11,462 nucleotides of DNA from an uncultured Lachnospiraceae bacterium (GTDB lineage: Bacteria; Bacillota; Clostridia; Lachnospirales; Lachnospiraceae). Both the position numbers and the translations under genes were made by a program. The DNA lies in NCBI GenBank assembly GCA_910577765.1, contig CAJTOV010000120.1:1-11462 (forward strand), written 5' to 3'. The notes beneath the pieces are model-generated. The model ran no database searches, was not told where the DNA came from, and saw nothing but the letters and a program-made list of their open reading frames with translations. Positions 5,622 to 11,462 of the stretch are shown in pieces (the stretch's first letter is position 1; every line of letters begins with the position of its first letter).

Positions 5622-5903
5622 ATGAAAATAGCAGTTCTAAGAATCCGGTTATATGCTCCCTGGGTCCATTCCCTGAAGGAGAAGCGGATGGTGGTAAAGA
5701 GTCTTCTGGCAAAGATACGGAACAAATTCCAGGTATCAGCGGCAGAGGTGGAGGATCAGGATATCCACCAGTCCATTGTGATCGGTGTGGCCGCCATTGT
5801 CCCCCACAAAGCCCAGGCGGACAGCATGATGGAAGAGATTGCGGGCTTTGTGGAGCAGAACACGGAAGCGGAAATTGTGGAGGAAGGATGGGAGATGCGG
5901 TAG
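5622..5903 (+). CDS. DUF503 family protein (YlxP-like)
   Basis: A 93-residue protein with clear DUF503 marks: an N-terminal strand MKIAVLRIRLYAPW, then HSLKEKRMVVKSLLAKIRNKF (residues 18-38) and the SAAEVEDQD segment (41-49). The family is small, cytosolic and found in most Firmicutes, often next to translation-factor and RbfA genes. A ribosome or RNA-related role is suspected but not established. The start at 5622 is chosen because MKIAVLRI is the family N-terminus and an AGAGAGGTGA site lies upstream. The frame is open back to 5499 across hairpin repeat copy 2, but that part is unlike the family. It follows prfH by 119 bases and precedes the kptA promoter. It may share the rtcB transcript. 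Its presence beside ribosome repair genes is suggestive only. Confidence 0.88.
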   Translation: MKIAVLRIRLYAPWVHSLKEKRMVVKSLLAKIRNKFQVSAAEVEDQDIHQSIVIGVAAIVPHKAQADSMMEEIAGFVEQNTEAEIVEEGWEMR

Positions 5904-5924
5904 GCGGCAGCAGGGAAATAAGGG

Positions 5925-5953
5925 TTGATATTTGCTGATTTCCTGCGTATAAT
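5925..5953 (+). promoter_or_regulatory. Sigma-A-type promoter for the kptA-tatD-rlaP operon
   Basis: -35 TTGATA (5925-5930), a 17-base spacer and -10 TATAAT (5948-5953). The predicted start is near 5960, about 58 bases before the preferred kptA GTG. It gives the second half of the island its own transcription start. Confidence 0.75.
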
Positions 5954-6017
5954 AAAATGAGATCAGGAAGATAAAGGTTATGTCTTCTTTTTCATGAAAT
6001 CTTATAGGGGAGAAACT

Positions 6018-6575
6018 GTGACAGAAAGACAGCAAAGCAAATTAAACAGTACAAGCAGGTTCCTGAGTCTGATCCTGCGCCATAAGCCGGAAGCGGCTGG
6101 TATTACCCTGGATGAGCATGGATGGGCGGATGTTGGGGAACTGATCGCCGGAATCCGGAAAACAAGGGATTTCGATATGGAGCTGCTGAAGGAGATTGTG
6201 AAAACAGACAACAAGCAGAGGTATTCCTTCAGTGAGGATTACACACGGATTCGTGCCAATCAGGGCCATTCCATCCCGGTGGATGTGGAACTGTCAGTTG
6301 CAGAGCCGCCGGAATCCCTTTACCACGGAACCGGACAGAAATATGTGGAATCCATCGGTCAGACCGGCTTAATACCCAAAAGCCGTCTTTATGTCCATCT
6401 GTCAGGGGATGTAGACACCGCCGTCAAGGTAGGCAGCCGCCATGGCAATCCGGTGGTGTATCGTGTGGCCAGTGGACAGATGCAGAGAGAAGGGTATGTG
6501 TTTTACCGGTCAGTAAACGGTGTATGGCTGACAAAAGAAGTTCCGGTACGCTATTTAAGAAAAGAATCTGTGTAA
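6018..6575 (+). CDS. kptA: RNA 2'-phosphotransferase KptA/Tpt1
   Basis: A 185-residue Tpt1/KptA enzyme that moves an internal RNA 2'-phosphate to NAD+, giving ADP-ribose 1''-2''-cyclic phosphate and nicotinamide. With the GTG start the family Arg-His-Arg-Arg set falls at R21-H22 (RHKPE), R68 (KQRYSF) and R123 (KSRLYVHLS), close to the positions in E. coli KptA. Further marks are IRANQGHS (78-85), LYHGT (101-105) and NGVWLT (167-172). GTG 6018 is preferred because AGGGGAG ends 5 bases before it; an in-frame ATG at 5994 has a poor site. tatD follows after 16 bases. Bacteria lack an obvious 2'-phosphate-leaving tRNA splicing step, so its placement among RNA repair genes is informative. It may also ADP-ribosylate RNA 5'-phosphate ends, as some family members can. 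Confidence 0.92.
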   Translation: MTERQQSKLNSTSRFLSLILRHKPEAAGITLDEHGWADVGELIAGIRKTRDFDMELLKEIVKTDNKQRYSFSEDYTRIRANQGHSIPVDVELSVAEPPESLYHGTGQKYVESIGQTGLIPKSRLYVHLSGDVDTAVKVGSRHGNPVVYRVASGQMQREGYVFYRSVNGVWLTKEVPVRYLRKESV

Positions 6576-6591
6576 AAAGAAGGTGTCTGCC

Positions 6592-7401
6592 ATGAACAAA
6601 ATCAAATACTACGATATCGGCCTGAACCTGTTCTGCCGCCAGTTCCCGGACCCGGAAAAAGTCCTGGAAAACGGGGCAGCCGCCGGTGTGTGCTGCATCC
6701 TGACCGGGACAGATCCAAAGGAGAACCGGCAGATCGACCGGTTTGTCAGAACCCATGATGCCTACGGAACAGCAGGCATCCATCCCCACAATGCGGACCA
6801 GGCAGGGAAAGAGGATTTTGAGGAGATCCAGCGTCTGGTCACAGGCAATGACCGGATCGTGGCTGTGGGGGAGTGCGGCCTGGATTTTGACCGGATGTTC
6901 TCCACCAGGGAGAACCAGATCCGGTGTCTGGAGAAGCATATTGTGCTGGCGGAACGCCTGGACAAGCCCTTATTCCTCCACGAGCGGGCGGCTGCGGAGG
7001 AATTTATCCGCAGATTTAAGAAGCATCCCCAGATATGCGGACGGTCCGTGGTCCACTGCTTCACCGGGGACAGAAAGACTCTGGAGCAGTATCTGGACAT
7101 GGGATTTGCCATTGGGATCACCGGCTGGATCTGCGACGAGCGGCGGGGAAAGGAATTGCAGGAGGCGGTGAAGGAGATTCCCCTGGACCGGATTCTCATT
7201 GAGACCGATGCGCCTTACCTGACCCCGCGGAATGTGCCGGGGCTGGGAAGGACCAATGTGCCGGAGAATATTGTCTATGTGGCCAGGGAGCTGGCCAGAT
7301 ACATGAAGGTACCGGAGGAAGAGCTGATTCTTAAGGCCAGGGAAAATACGGAGCGGATTTTTGGAATTGACCGGAACCGTCCACAGGCCGGGGAGCTTTG
7401 A
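6592..7401 (+). CDS. tatD: TatD-family metal-dependent nuclease
   Basis: A 269-residue TIM-barrel metallohydrolase. It is closest in pattern to E. coli TatD proper: it starts YYDIGLNL instead of the HxH motif of YcfH/YjjV types. Shared marks are AGIHPHN (61-67), VGECGLDFDR (92-101), HER (130-132), VHCFTG (154-159), GITGWICDERRG (175-186) and ETDAPYLTPR (204-213). Metal ligands by alignment are E94, H130, H155 and D206. E. coli TatD is a 3'-5' exonuclease on DNA and RNA linked to repair of oxidative damage and RNA quality control; an end-trimming role in this cluster is an inference. ATG 6592 is preferred over the in-frame GTG at 6583 because AAGAAGG lies at proper distance from it. It is 16 bases after kptA and 26 bases before the next gene. 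Confidence 0.9.
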   Translation: MNKIKYYDIGLNLFCRQFPDPEKVLENGAAAGVCCILTGTDPKENRQIDRFVRTHDAYGTAGIHPHNADQAGKEDFEEIQRLVTGNDRIVAVGECGLDFDRMFSTRENQIRCLEKHIVLAERLDKPLFLHERAAAEEFIRRFKKHPQICGRSVVHCFTGDRKTLEQYLDMGFAIGITGWICDERRGKELQEAVKEIPLDRILIETDAPYLTPRNVPGLGRTNVPENIVYVARELARYMKVPEEELILKARENTERIFGIDRNRPQAGEL

Positions 7402-7427
7402 ACCTTCCGGGAGAAAGGAAATACGAT

Positions 7428-7898
7428 TTGAAATTACTATTTAAGCAGCGGCTTTTTTCATGGTTTGACAGCTATGATATCTATAACGAGGCAGGGAATA
7501 CGGTCTATGTGGTCAAAGGGCAGCTGGCCTGGGGGCACTGTCTCAAGATCTTTGACGCCTATGGCAATGAGCTGGGCAGGGTGGAGCAGGAGGTCCTGAC
7601 ATTTCTTCCCGAATTCCGGCTGTACCAGGGAAATATCCGGGTAGGCTGGATGCGCAAGGAATTTTCCCTGTTCAAACCCAAATACAACATTGACTTTAAT
7701 GGCTGGCATGTGGAAGGCAATTTTTTGGAGTGGGATTACCAGGTGCAGAACCAGGAGGGAGTCTGCGTGGCCCGGGTATCCAAGGAACTGTTTAACTGGA
7801 CAGATACCTATACCATTGAAGTCCAGGACCCGGCGGATGCCCTGTGTGCCCTGATGCTGGTGCTGGCCATTGACGCGGAGAAATGTTCCCGAAAATAA
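7428..7898 (+). CDS. LURP-one-related / YxjI-like protein
   Basis: A 156-residue protein of the LURP-one-related (LOR) fold, a tubby-like beta barrel around a central helix. Family marks are the start LKLLFKQRLFSWFDSYDIY (first residue read as Met), FSLFKPKYNIDFNGWHVEG (79-97), VSKELFNWTDTYTIEV (117-132) and a hydrophobic C-terminal helix ALCALMLVLAIDA (138-150). Biochemical function of bacterial members is not established; related tubby-like folds bind lipids in eukaryotes. The start is set at TTG 7428 because the family N-terminus begins there and AAAGGA lies 8 bases upstream. An in-frame TTG at 7398 has a poor site. It sits inside the RNA-repair operon, 26 bases after tatD and 13 bases before the next gene. 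A possible role is membrane or ligand sensing, but that is speculation. Confidence 0.8.
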   Translation: MKLLFKQRLFSWFDSYDIYNEAGNTVYVVKGQLAWGHCLKIFDAYGNELGRVEQEVLTFLPEFRLYQGNIRVGWMRKEFSLFKPKYNIDFNGWHVEGNFLEWDYQVQNQEGVCVARVSKELFNWTDTYTIEVQDPADALCALMLVLAIDAEKCSRK

Positions 7899-7911
7899 GG
7901 AGGTCAGATTC

Positions 7912-8478
7912 ATGGAGTCTACAGAACATACATATTCCTTTCACATAACCTTGCAGCTTAACGCCCGTTTCCGTCCCCTGGACCGGGGCGATCTGGAGGA
8001 TGCCCTGGCACCGGTGCTGGAGCGGCTGGAACTGGGAGAGATTAACGGAGGCGGTACCATGCTGATGCCGTCCGGGGAGGTAAAGTACTGTGATATTGAA
8101 ATCGGTCTTAAAGACGGCTCCCCAGAGTCCCTGGAACGGCTGAAGGATATTATCCGCCATTTTGGTGTGCCCAAGGGGTCCAGGCTTCTGGGGGATGGGC
8201 TGGACCAGCCTGTGGGAGAGCAGGAGGGACTGGCTATTTATCTTAACGGCAGGGAGCTTCCGGACCAGGTGTATGCGGACTGTGATGTCAATTACGTGAT
8301 TGAACAGATGAACGCATTGATGGGGGAGGCAGGCTTTATGTACAGCTACTGGCAGGGGCCGGAGGATACGGCCCTCTATTTCTACGGAAAGTCCTTTCAG
8401 GAAATGAAGCAGGCTGTGGCCGGATTTGTGGCAGAGTATCCGCTGTGCCAGAAATGCCGGATCGAGCAGATTGCGTGA
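7912..8478 (+). CDS. Hypothetical protein of the RNA-repair operon, 188 residues
   Basis: I do not recognise a named domain. The protein is soluble and acidic with no signal peptide or membrane segment. It seems to have two halves. Residues 1-115 include a strand-rich start (TYSFHITLQLNARF), a GEINGGGTML turn (42-51), a YCDIEIGLKD strand (59-68), a helix, then FGVPKGSRLL (84-93) and EGLAIYLNGREL (105-116). The second half holds a DCDVNYVIEQMNALM helix (123-137), MYSYWQGPEDTALYFYGKS (143-161) and ends with EYPLCQKCRIEQIA (175-188), which has two close cysteines (C179, C182). The repeated ferredoxin-like strand-helix pattern is a visual guess. ATG 7912 has an AAGGAGGT site 7 bases upstream. It lies 13 bases after the LOR gene and 94 bases before the first nucleotidyltransferase, with which it may act. 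Confidence 0.75.
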   Translation: MESTEHTYSFHITLQLNARFRPLDRGDLEDALAPVLERLELGEINGGGTMLMPSGEVKYCDIEIGLKDGSPESLERLKDIIRHFGVPKGSRLLGDGLDQPVGEQEGLAIYLNGRELPDQVYADCDVNYVIEQMNALMGEAGFMYSYWQGPEDTALYFYGKSFQEMKQAVAGFVAEYPLCQKCRIEQIA

Positions 8479-8488
8479 ATCAATATCC

Positions 8489-8550
8489 GGTACATCATTG
8501 TACCAGTGCAGCCAGGGAATGACCACTGGGCGGCAGCATGCCGTCTGGTA
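8489..8550 (+). promoter_or_regulatory. Intercistronic hairpins before the first nucleotidyltransferase gene
   Basis: The only long gap inside the second operon (94 bases) carries GGTACA (8489-8494) paired with TGTACC (8499-8504), CCAGTG (8503-8508) paired with CACTGG (8524-8529), and CGGCA (8531-8535) paired with TGCCG (8539-8543). TACCAG (8501-8506) could instead pair with CTGGTA (8545-8550). No T-run follows, so this is more likely an RNA stability or processing element than a terminator. Confidence 0.4.
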
Positions 8551-8572
8551 CTTCGGGAAATGAGGACATAGG

Positions 8573-9619
8573 ATGGAACACAGCGGCAGCCAGGATTTTA
8601 AAAATCTCATAAAGGGGAAGGCGTATGATTTTCTGCGGACCAGTCCCAGGCTGGGAAGCCGGATCATGCTGCTGGGACTGGGAGGAAGCCATGCTTACGG
8701 AACCAGCCAGGAAACCAGCGATATTGATCTGCGGGGAGTGACTTTGCAGCTTCCTTCGGACCTGATCGGCATGACCCGGTTCGAGCAGTACGAAGACAAT
8801 GGGACAGATACGGTGGTCTATGGTTTTAATAAGATCATCCGGCTCCTTCTGGAGTGCAATCCCAACACGTGTGAGATCCTGGGGCTTGAGGATGACCAGT
8901 ATCTGATCCGTTCCCCTCTGGGGGAAGAACTGATCGCCAGACAGGGACTGTTTCTTTCCAAACGGGCGATCCAGTCCTTTGGGGGATACGCAGATGCCCA
9001 GCTGCGCCGTCTGCAGAATGCCCTGGCCAGGGATTCCATGGCCCAGCCGGAGCGGGAGCGGCATATATTAAAATCCGTTCACAACGCCCTGGAGGATTTT
9101 AACCGGCGGTACGCCGCTTTTGAAAAGGGAAGTATCCGCCTTTATATTGACCAGGCAGAGAACCCGGAGCTGGAGACAGAGATATTTATGGACGCGGAAT
9201 ACCGTCACCTGCCTCTCAGGGACTATAACCATATGCTGGGAGCCATGGTGTCAGTGGTCAACGATTATAACAAAATCGGGAAGCGGAACAGAAAAAAGGA
9301 CGACGCCCATCTGAATAAGCATGCCATGCATCTGATCCGGCTGTTTATGATGGCAATCGATATTCTGGAACTGGGAGAAATCTGTACATACCGCAGAAAT
9401 GACCGGGAGCTGCTGATGAAGATCCGGCAGGGAGGCTTCCGGCAGGAGGATGGCAATTTTTCTTTGGAGTTCTATGAGCTTCTGGAGGAATACGAACGCA
9501 GGATGGGGGAAGCAGCCAGAAACACCCGGCTTCCCGATGAGCCGGATCTGGAGCAGGTGGCTGCTTATGTAGAGAAGGTGAACCGGCAGGTGGTGACCGG
9601 TCTGGAGGGAATAAGATGA
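8573..9619 (+). CDS. RlaP/YcgL-type nucleotidyltransferase (DNA polymerase beta superfamily), first copy
   Basis: A 348-residue protein with a polymerase-beta nucleotidyltransferase fold: GGSHAYGT (37-44) followed by SDIDLRGV (49-56), placing metal-binding D50 and D52, with D79 a candidate third acid. The CNPNTCEIL stretch (95-103) matches the NP-containing helix common in the RlaP (PF10127) group. That group was named for its association with RNA ligase and Pnkp repair genes; the residue it adds is not established. The C-terminal two thirds is helical and charged, with a basic GKRNRKKDD patch near residues 236-244 that could touch RNA. ATG 8573 has GAGG 7 bases upstream. The stop overlaps the next gene's start (ATGA). 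Family level is well supported; substrate is unknown. Confidence 0.85.
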   Translation: MEHSGSQDFKNLIKGKAYDFLRTSPRLGSRIMLLGLGGSHAYGTSQETSDIDLRGVTLQLPSDLIGMTRFEQYEDNGTDTVVYGFNKIIRLLLECNPNTCEILGLEDDQYLIRSPLGEELIARQGLFLSKRAIQSFGGYADAQLRRLQNALARDSMAQPERERHILKSVHNALEDFNRRYAAFEKGSIRLYIDQAENPELETEIFMDAEYRHLPLRDYNHMLGAMVSVVNDYNKIGKRNRKKDDAHLNKHAMHLIRLFMMAIDILELGEICTYRRNDRELLMKIRQGGFRQEDGNFSLEFYELLEEYERRMGEAARNTRLPDEPDLEQVAAYVEKVNRQVVTGLEGIR

Positions 9620-10380
9620 GGAATATCCGGCAGGAGATTCAGGAAGCGTTAAGGAAGATCGAGAAGCAGGAGGGAGTGCGGATTCTGTATGCGGTGGAAT
9701 CCGGAAGCCGTGCCTGGGGATTTGCGTCGCCGGACAGTGACTATGATGTGCGTTTCATCTATGTAAGGCCGGCCGGGGACTATCTGCGCCTGGATGAAAT
9801 AAGGGATGTGATCGAGTGGCAGATGGATGAGGTTCTGGATATTAACGGATGGGATCTCAGAAAAGCTCTGAGACAGTTTGCCAGGGGAAATGCAACCCTT
9901 TTTGAGTGGAGCGGTTCCCCGGAGATCTATAAGACCACAAGGGACTGGGAGGACATCCGTCAGGTGTCAGGCAGCTATTTTTCCGAGAAGGCAGCCCTAT
10001 ACCATTACTATGGAACCGCCAGGAATACATATGAGGAATATCTCTGCGGGGAGCTGGTCAGCTATAAAAAGTATTTTTATGCCCTGCGTCCGCTGCTTGC
10101 GGCGGTGTATATTGAGCGGTTTCACACCATACCGCCAGTTGCCTTTTCGGAGCTGCTGCAGTCCCTGCACCAGGAGGAGCTGGAACCGGTGATTGCGGAA
10201 CTTCTGGAAAGGAAACGGGTCACAAAGGAAAAGGAACGAAACCCCCATATGCCGGAGATCCTCCGGTTTATCCAGACAGAGCTTTCCAGGCAGAAGCAGA
10301 TCGCCGCCAGTCTTCCGGATGACCACAATAGGGACTGGACAGAATTAAATGCCTGCTTTCGGCGTGTGGTGGGAATCTGA
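9616..10380 (+). CDS. RlaP/YcgL-type nucleotidyltransferase, second copy
   Basis: A 254-residue nucleotidyltransferase, near the common length of the YcgL/RlaP family (COG3541, PF10127). The catalytic core reads ESGSRAWGFASPDSDYDVR (28-46), placing G30-S31 and metal ligands D42 and D44. NGWDLRKALR (77-86) is the family helix and offers D80 as a candidate third acid. GNATLFEWSGSPEIY (91-105) matches the NPxxxEWLxSP segment of the family, though here it is GNAT rather than NP. The start overlaps the stop of the first nucleotidyltransferase (ATGA), so the two are translationally coupled and may form a heteromer. The two proteins differ in length and core motif and are not recent duplicates. Likely role is adding nucleotides to damaged RNA ends; this is an inference from context. 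Confidence 0.9.
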   Translation: MRNIRQEIQEALRKIEKQEGVRILYAVESGSRAWGFASPDSDYDVRFIYVRPAGDYLRLDEIRDVIEWQMDEVLDINGWDLRKALRQFARGNATLFEWSGSPEIYKTTRDWEDIRQVSGSYFSEKAALYHYYGTARNTYEEYLCGELVSYKKYFYALRPLLAAVYIERFHTIPPVAFSELLQSLHQEELEPVIAELLERKRVTKEKERNPHMPEILRFIQTELSRQKQIAASLPDDHNRDWTELNACFRRVVGI

Positions 10381-10412
10381 AGGGATGTAACAGTGCTGGA
10401 AGGAGAACCTTT

Positions 10413-10670
10413 ATGAGAAAAAACGTAAACCAGGTAATCCGGCTCAGTGATCAGCAGAAGAAGCAGCTTGCCAGCGAAATAAAAGCATTTTACCTGGATG
10501 TCCGCGGAGAAGAAATCGGAATGATCCAGGAGCAGCAGCTGCTGAATCTGTTTTGTGAGCATTTGGCACCGATTGTTTATAATAAGGCACTGGACGATTC
10601 CCTGGGCTGGCTGAAGGAACAGCTTGGCAATCTGGAAGCAGACTATTGCCTGTTATATAAAAATGTCTGA
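10413..10670 (+). CDS. DUF2164 family protein
   Basis: An 85-residue protein with the features of DUF2164: an N-terminal IRLSDQQKKQLASEIKAFYLD helix region (9-29), RGEEIGMIQEQQLLNLF (31-47), then the conserved APIVYNKALDDSLGWL segment (52-67). Function of the family is unknown. It is mostly helical, with no membrane segment or signal. The start has AAGGAGAA 5-6 bases upstream. It is the last gene of the plus-strand operon, 32 bases after the second nucleotidyltransferase and just before a strong terminator, so co-transcription with the repair genes is likely. Whether it belongs functionally to them is not known. Confidence 0.85.
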   Translation: MRKNVNQVIRLSDQQKKQLASEIKAFYLDVRGEEIGMIQEQQLLNLFCEHLAPIVYNKALDDSLGWLKEQLGNLEADYCLLYKNV

Positions 10671-10675
10671 GGGAG

Positions 10676-10717
10676 CCGTTCAGACGGGCAGGAAGCTGCC
10701 TGGTCTGAACGGTTTTT
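10676..10717 (+). terminator. Intrinsic terminator of the RNA-repair operon
   Basis: CCGTTCAGAC (10676-10685) pairs perfectly with GTCTGAACGG (10703-10712). An inner stem GGCAG (10687-10691) pairs with CTGCC (10696-10700) around GAAG, and TTTTT follows (10713-10717). It lies 6 bases after the DUF2164 stop. No T-run follows on the minus strand, so it serves the plus-strand operon and shields the convergent dsbA-like gene. Confidence 0.9.
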
Positions 10718-10737
10718 ATCTGCATGCAGAACCTGTG

Positions 10738-11250
10738 TCAGTGACTGATAACTGTTTCCAGAAATGCCCGCAGCCGTTTTCTGGGGATGATCACGTCTTC
10801 CCGGGAGGCCAGAAGAAGGCTCTGGCTCTGGTAGCAGGGAACGGCTTCCAGTCCCAGACGGCCCCAGACCAGGTGATTGTTGTCCTGCGCAGCCTGCCGG
10901 TACAGCCCCTTTTCCAGAGCCGTGAGAATCTGCTGGCTGCTGACGCCGCAGTCTGCGGCCAGGTCAGCCAGGACCTGGCTGTCATCAATCGGGCGGTGAT
11001 CCACAAAGTGGGCACGGAAGACATTTTGATGGAAGCGGACCAGGTCCCCGTTTTGCCGGGCCACCGCCAGCATGGCCTGGTTTGCCAGGTCACTGTGAAG
11101 GTAAGCTGCCTCTGGTCTGGGATGGGCTTCGCAGGGAATCCAGTGGACAGACAGATCCGGGAAATCCGGAAGCAGGTCCAGAAGGTCCGTAAGGCCCCGG
11201 TAGCAGTAAGGACAGATATAGTCAAAATAAACGTTCAGTGTTTTCTTCAT
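10738..11250 (-). CDS. DsbA-family thioredoxin-fold oxidoreductase (FrnE-like)
   Basis: A 170-residue DsbA/FrnE-type protein with no signal peptide, hence probably cytosolic. The N-terminal strand leads to the redox motif CPYC (C13-C16) in FDYICPYCYRG. A helical insert spans about residues 50-130. The cis-proline loop is VPCY with P138; the cysteine after the proline (C139) is unusual, as threonine or a similar residue is more common. It is a little short for the family (often about 200-220), mainly in the helical part. ATG 11250 is preferred because GGAG ends 9 bases upstream; the in-frame TTG at 11256 is too close to that site. The gene is convergent with the RNA-repair operon, has its own promoter and is probably not part of that system. 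Substrates are unknown. Confidence 0.85.
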   Translation of the reverse strand: MKKTLNVYFDYICPYCYRGLTDLLDLLPDFPDLSVHWIPCEAHPRPEAAYLHSDLANQAMLAVARQNGDLVRFHQNVFRAHFVDHRPIDDSQVLADLAADCGVSSQQILTALEKGLYRQAAQDNNHLVWGRLGLEAVPCYQSQSLLLASREDVIIPRKRLRAFLETVISH

Positions 11251-11305
11251 TTTCAATTTCTCCTCTCAAAGGTTTTCCATGGGGATATATGCGATTGGTT
11301 TCCGT

Positions 11306-11320
11306 CATGCCGGGAGCATG
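11306..11320. promoter_or_regulatory. Inverted repeat just downstream of the dsbA-like promoter
   Basis: CATGC (11306-11310) and GCATG (11316-11320) are perfect arms around CGGGA, with two further outer pairs after a small bulge. It lies about 12-26 bases downstream of the predicted start of the minus-strand transcript, a position fitting an operator or 5' hairpin. The arms are short and chance occurrence is possible. Confidence 0.3.
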
Positions 11321-11338
11321 TGACCCTGTACGTATAAG

Positions 11339-11367
11339 AGTATACTTTGAAAATAAGACATTGTAAA
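11339..11367 (-). promoter_or_regulatory. Sigma-A-type promoter for the dsbA-like gene
   Basis: Read on the minus strand: -35 TTTACA (11367-11362), a 17-base spacer and -10 TATACT (11344-11339). The predicted start is near 11332, leaving a leader of about 80 bases. Confidence 0.7.
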
Positions 11368-11422
11368 GCTGCCGGTTATGGTTCAAACTCCAGCCGGTCC
11401 CACACTGGTTACTATTCACGGG

Positions 11423-11462
11423 GGGCATCTTCTTGTCCGGCTATGCCGGACAAGAAGCATCG
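11423..11462 (+). repeat. 40-base hairpin repeat, copy 3
   Basis: Identical to copy 1 over all 40 bases and in the same orientation, with stem arms 11429-11441 and 11445-11457 around TAT. It touches the window edge, so its full extent is not seen. It lies upstream of the dsbA-like promoter. Confidence 0.9.

Noticed and set aside
10624..11337. 237-codon plus-strand open frame at the right end
   Set aside because: It is the antisense shadow of the dsbA-like gene, runs through the terminator at 10676-10717 and has no recognisable family.

Overview
The window looks like a chromosome segment from an anaerobic Firmicute of the Lachnospiraceae type (Clostridium/Enterocloster-like). This is an inference from the style of the PurE, PurD and SpeD proteins, strong AGGAGG ribosome binding sites, consensus sigma-A promoters and a GC content that is moderate to high for a clostridium. 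No species can be named from the sequence alone.

Left part (1-2774). On the minus strand is a short operon: an S-adenosylmethionine decarboxylase-like gene (speD) followed by the start of a DUF4178 gene that runs off the window. Diverging from it across a 476-base intergenic region is purE-purD of purine biosynthesis. Both directions have recognisable promoters. The purE promoter carries a dyad over its -35 box, and the purE leader can fold into two interlocking stems (a candidate pseudoknot or RNA switch).

Middle and right (2826-10717). After a Uma2-family (DUF820) gene comes a dense set of RNA-repair genes on the plus strand. The first block is a strong promoter, a 27-codon small ORF, a leader with alternative hairpins and a terminator-like hairpin, then rtcB and prfH translationally coupled by an ATGA overlap, then a DUF503 gene. 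The second block has its own promoter (5925-5953) and reads kptA (RNA 2'-phosphotransferase), tatD (nuclease), a LURP-one-like gene, an unrecognised 188-residue protein, two RlaP/YcgL-type nucleotidyltransferases joined by another ATGA overlap, and a DUF2164 gene. It ends in a clear intrinsic terminator at 10676-10717. RtcB-PrfH pairs of this type are known to release and re-ligate ribosomes cut in the 16S decoding centre. KptA, TatD and RlaP are all RNA-end or RNA-processing enzymes. The whole block therefore reads as an RNA-damage repair island, and its combination of parts, including the unknown protein, is the most interesting content of the window.

Far right (10738-11462). A convergent DsbA-family thioredoxin-fold gene lies on the minus strand with its own promoter. 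A 40-base hairpin repeat occurs three times in the same orientation (3371, 5541, 11423). The first and third copies are identical and bracket the RNA-repair island.
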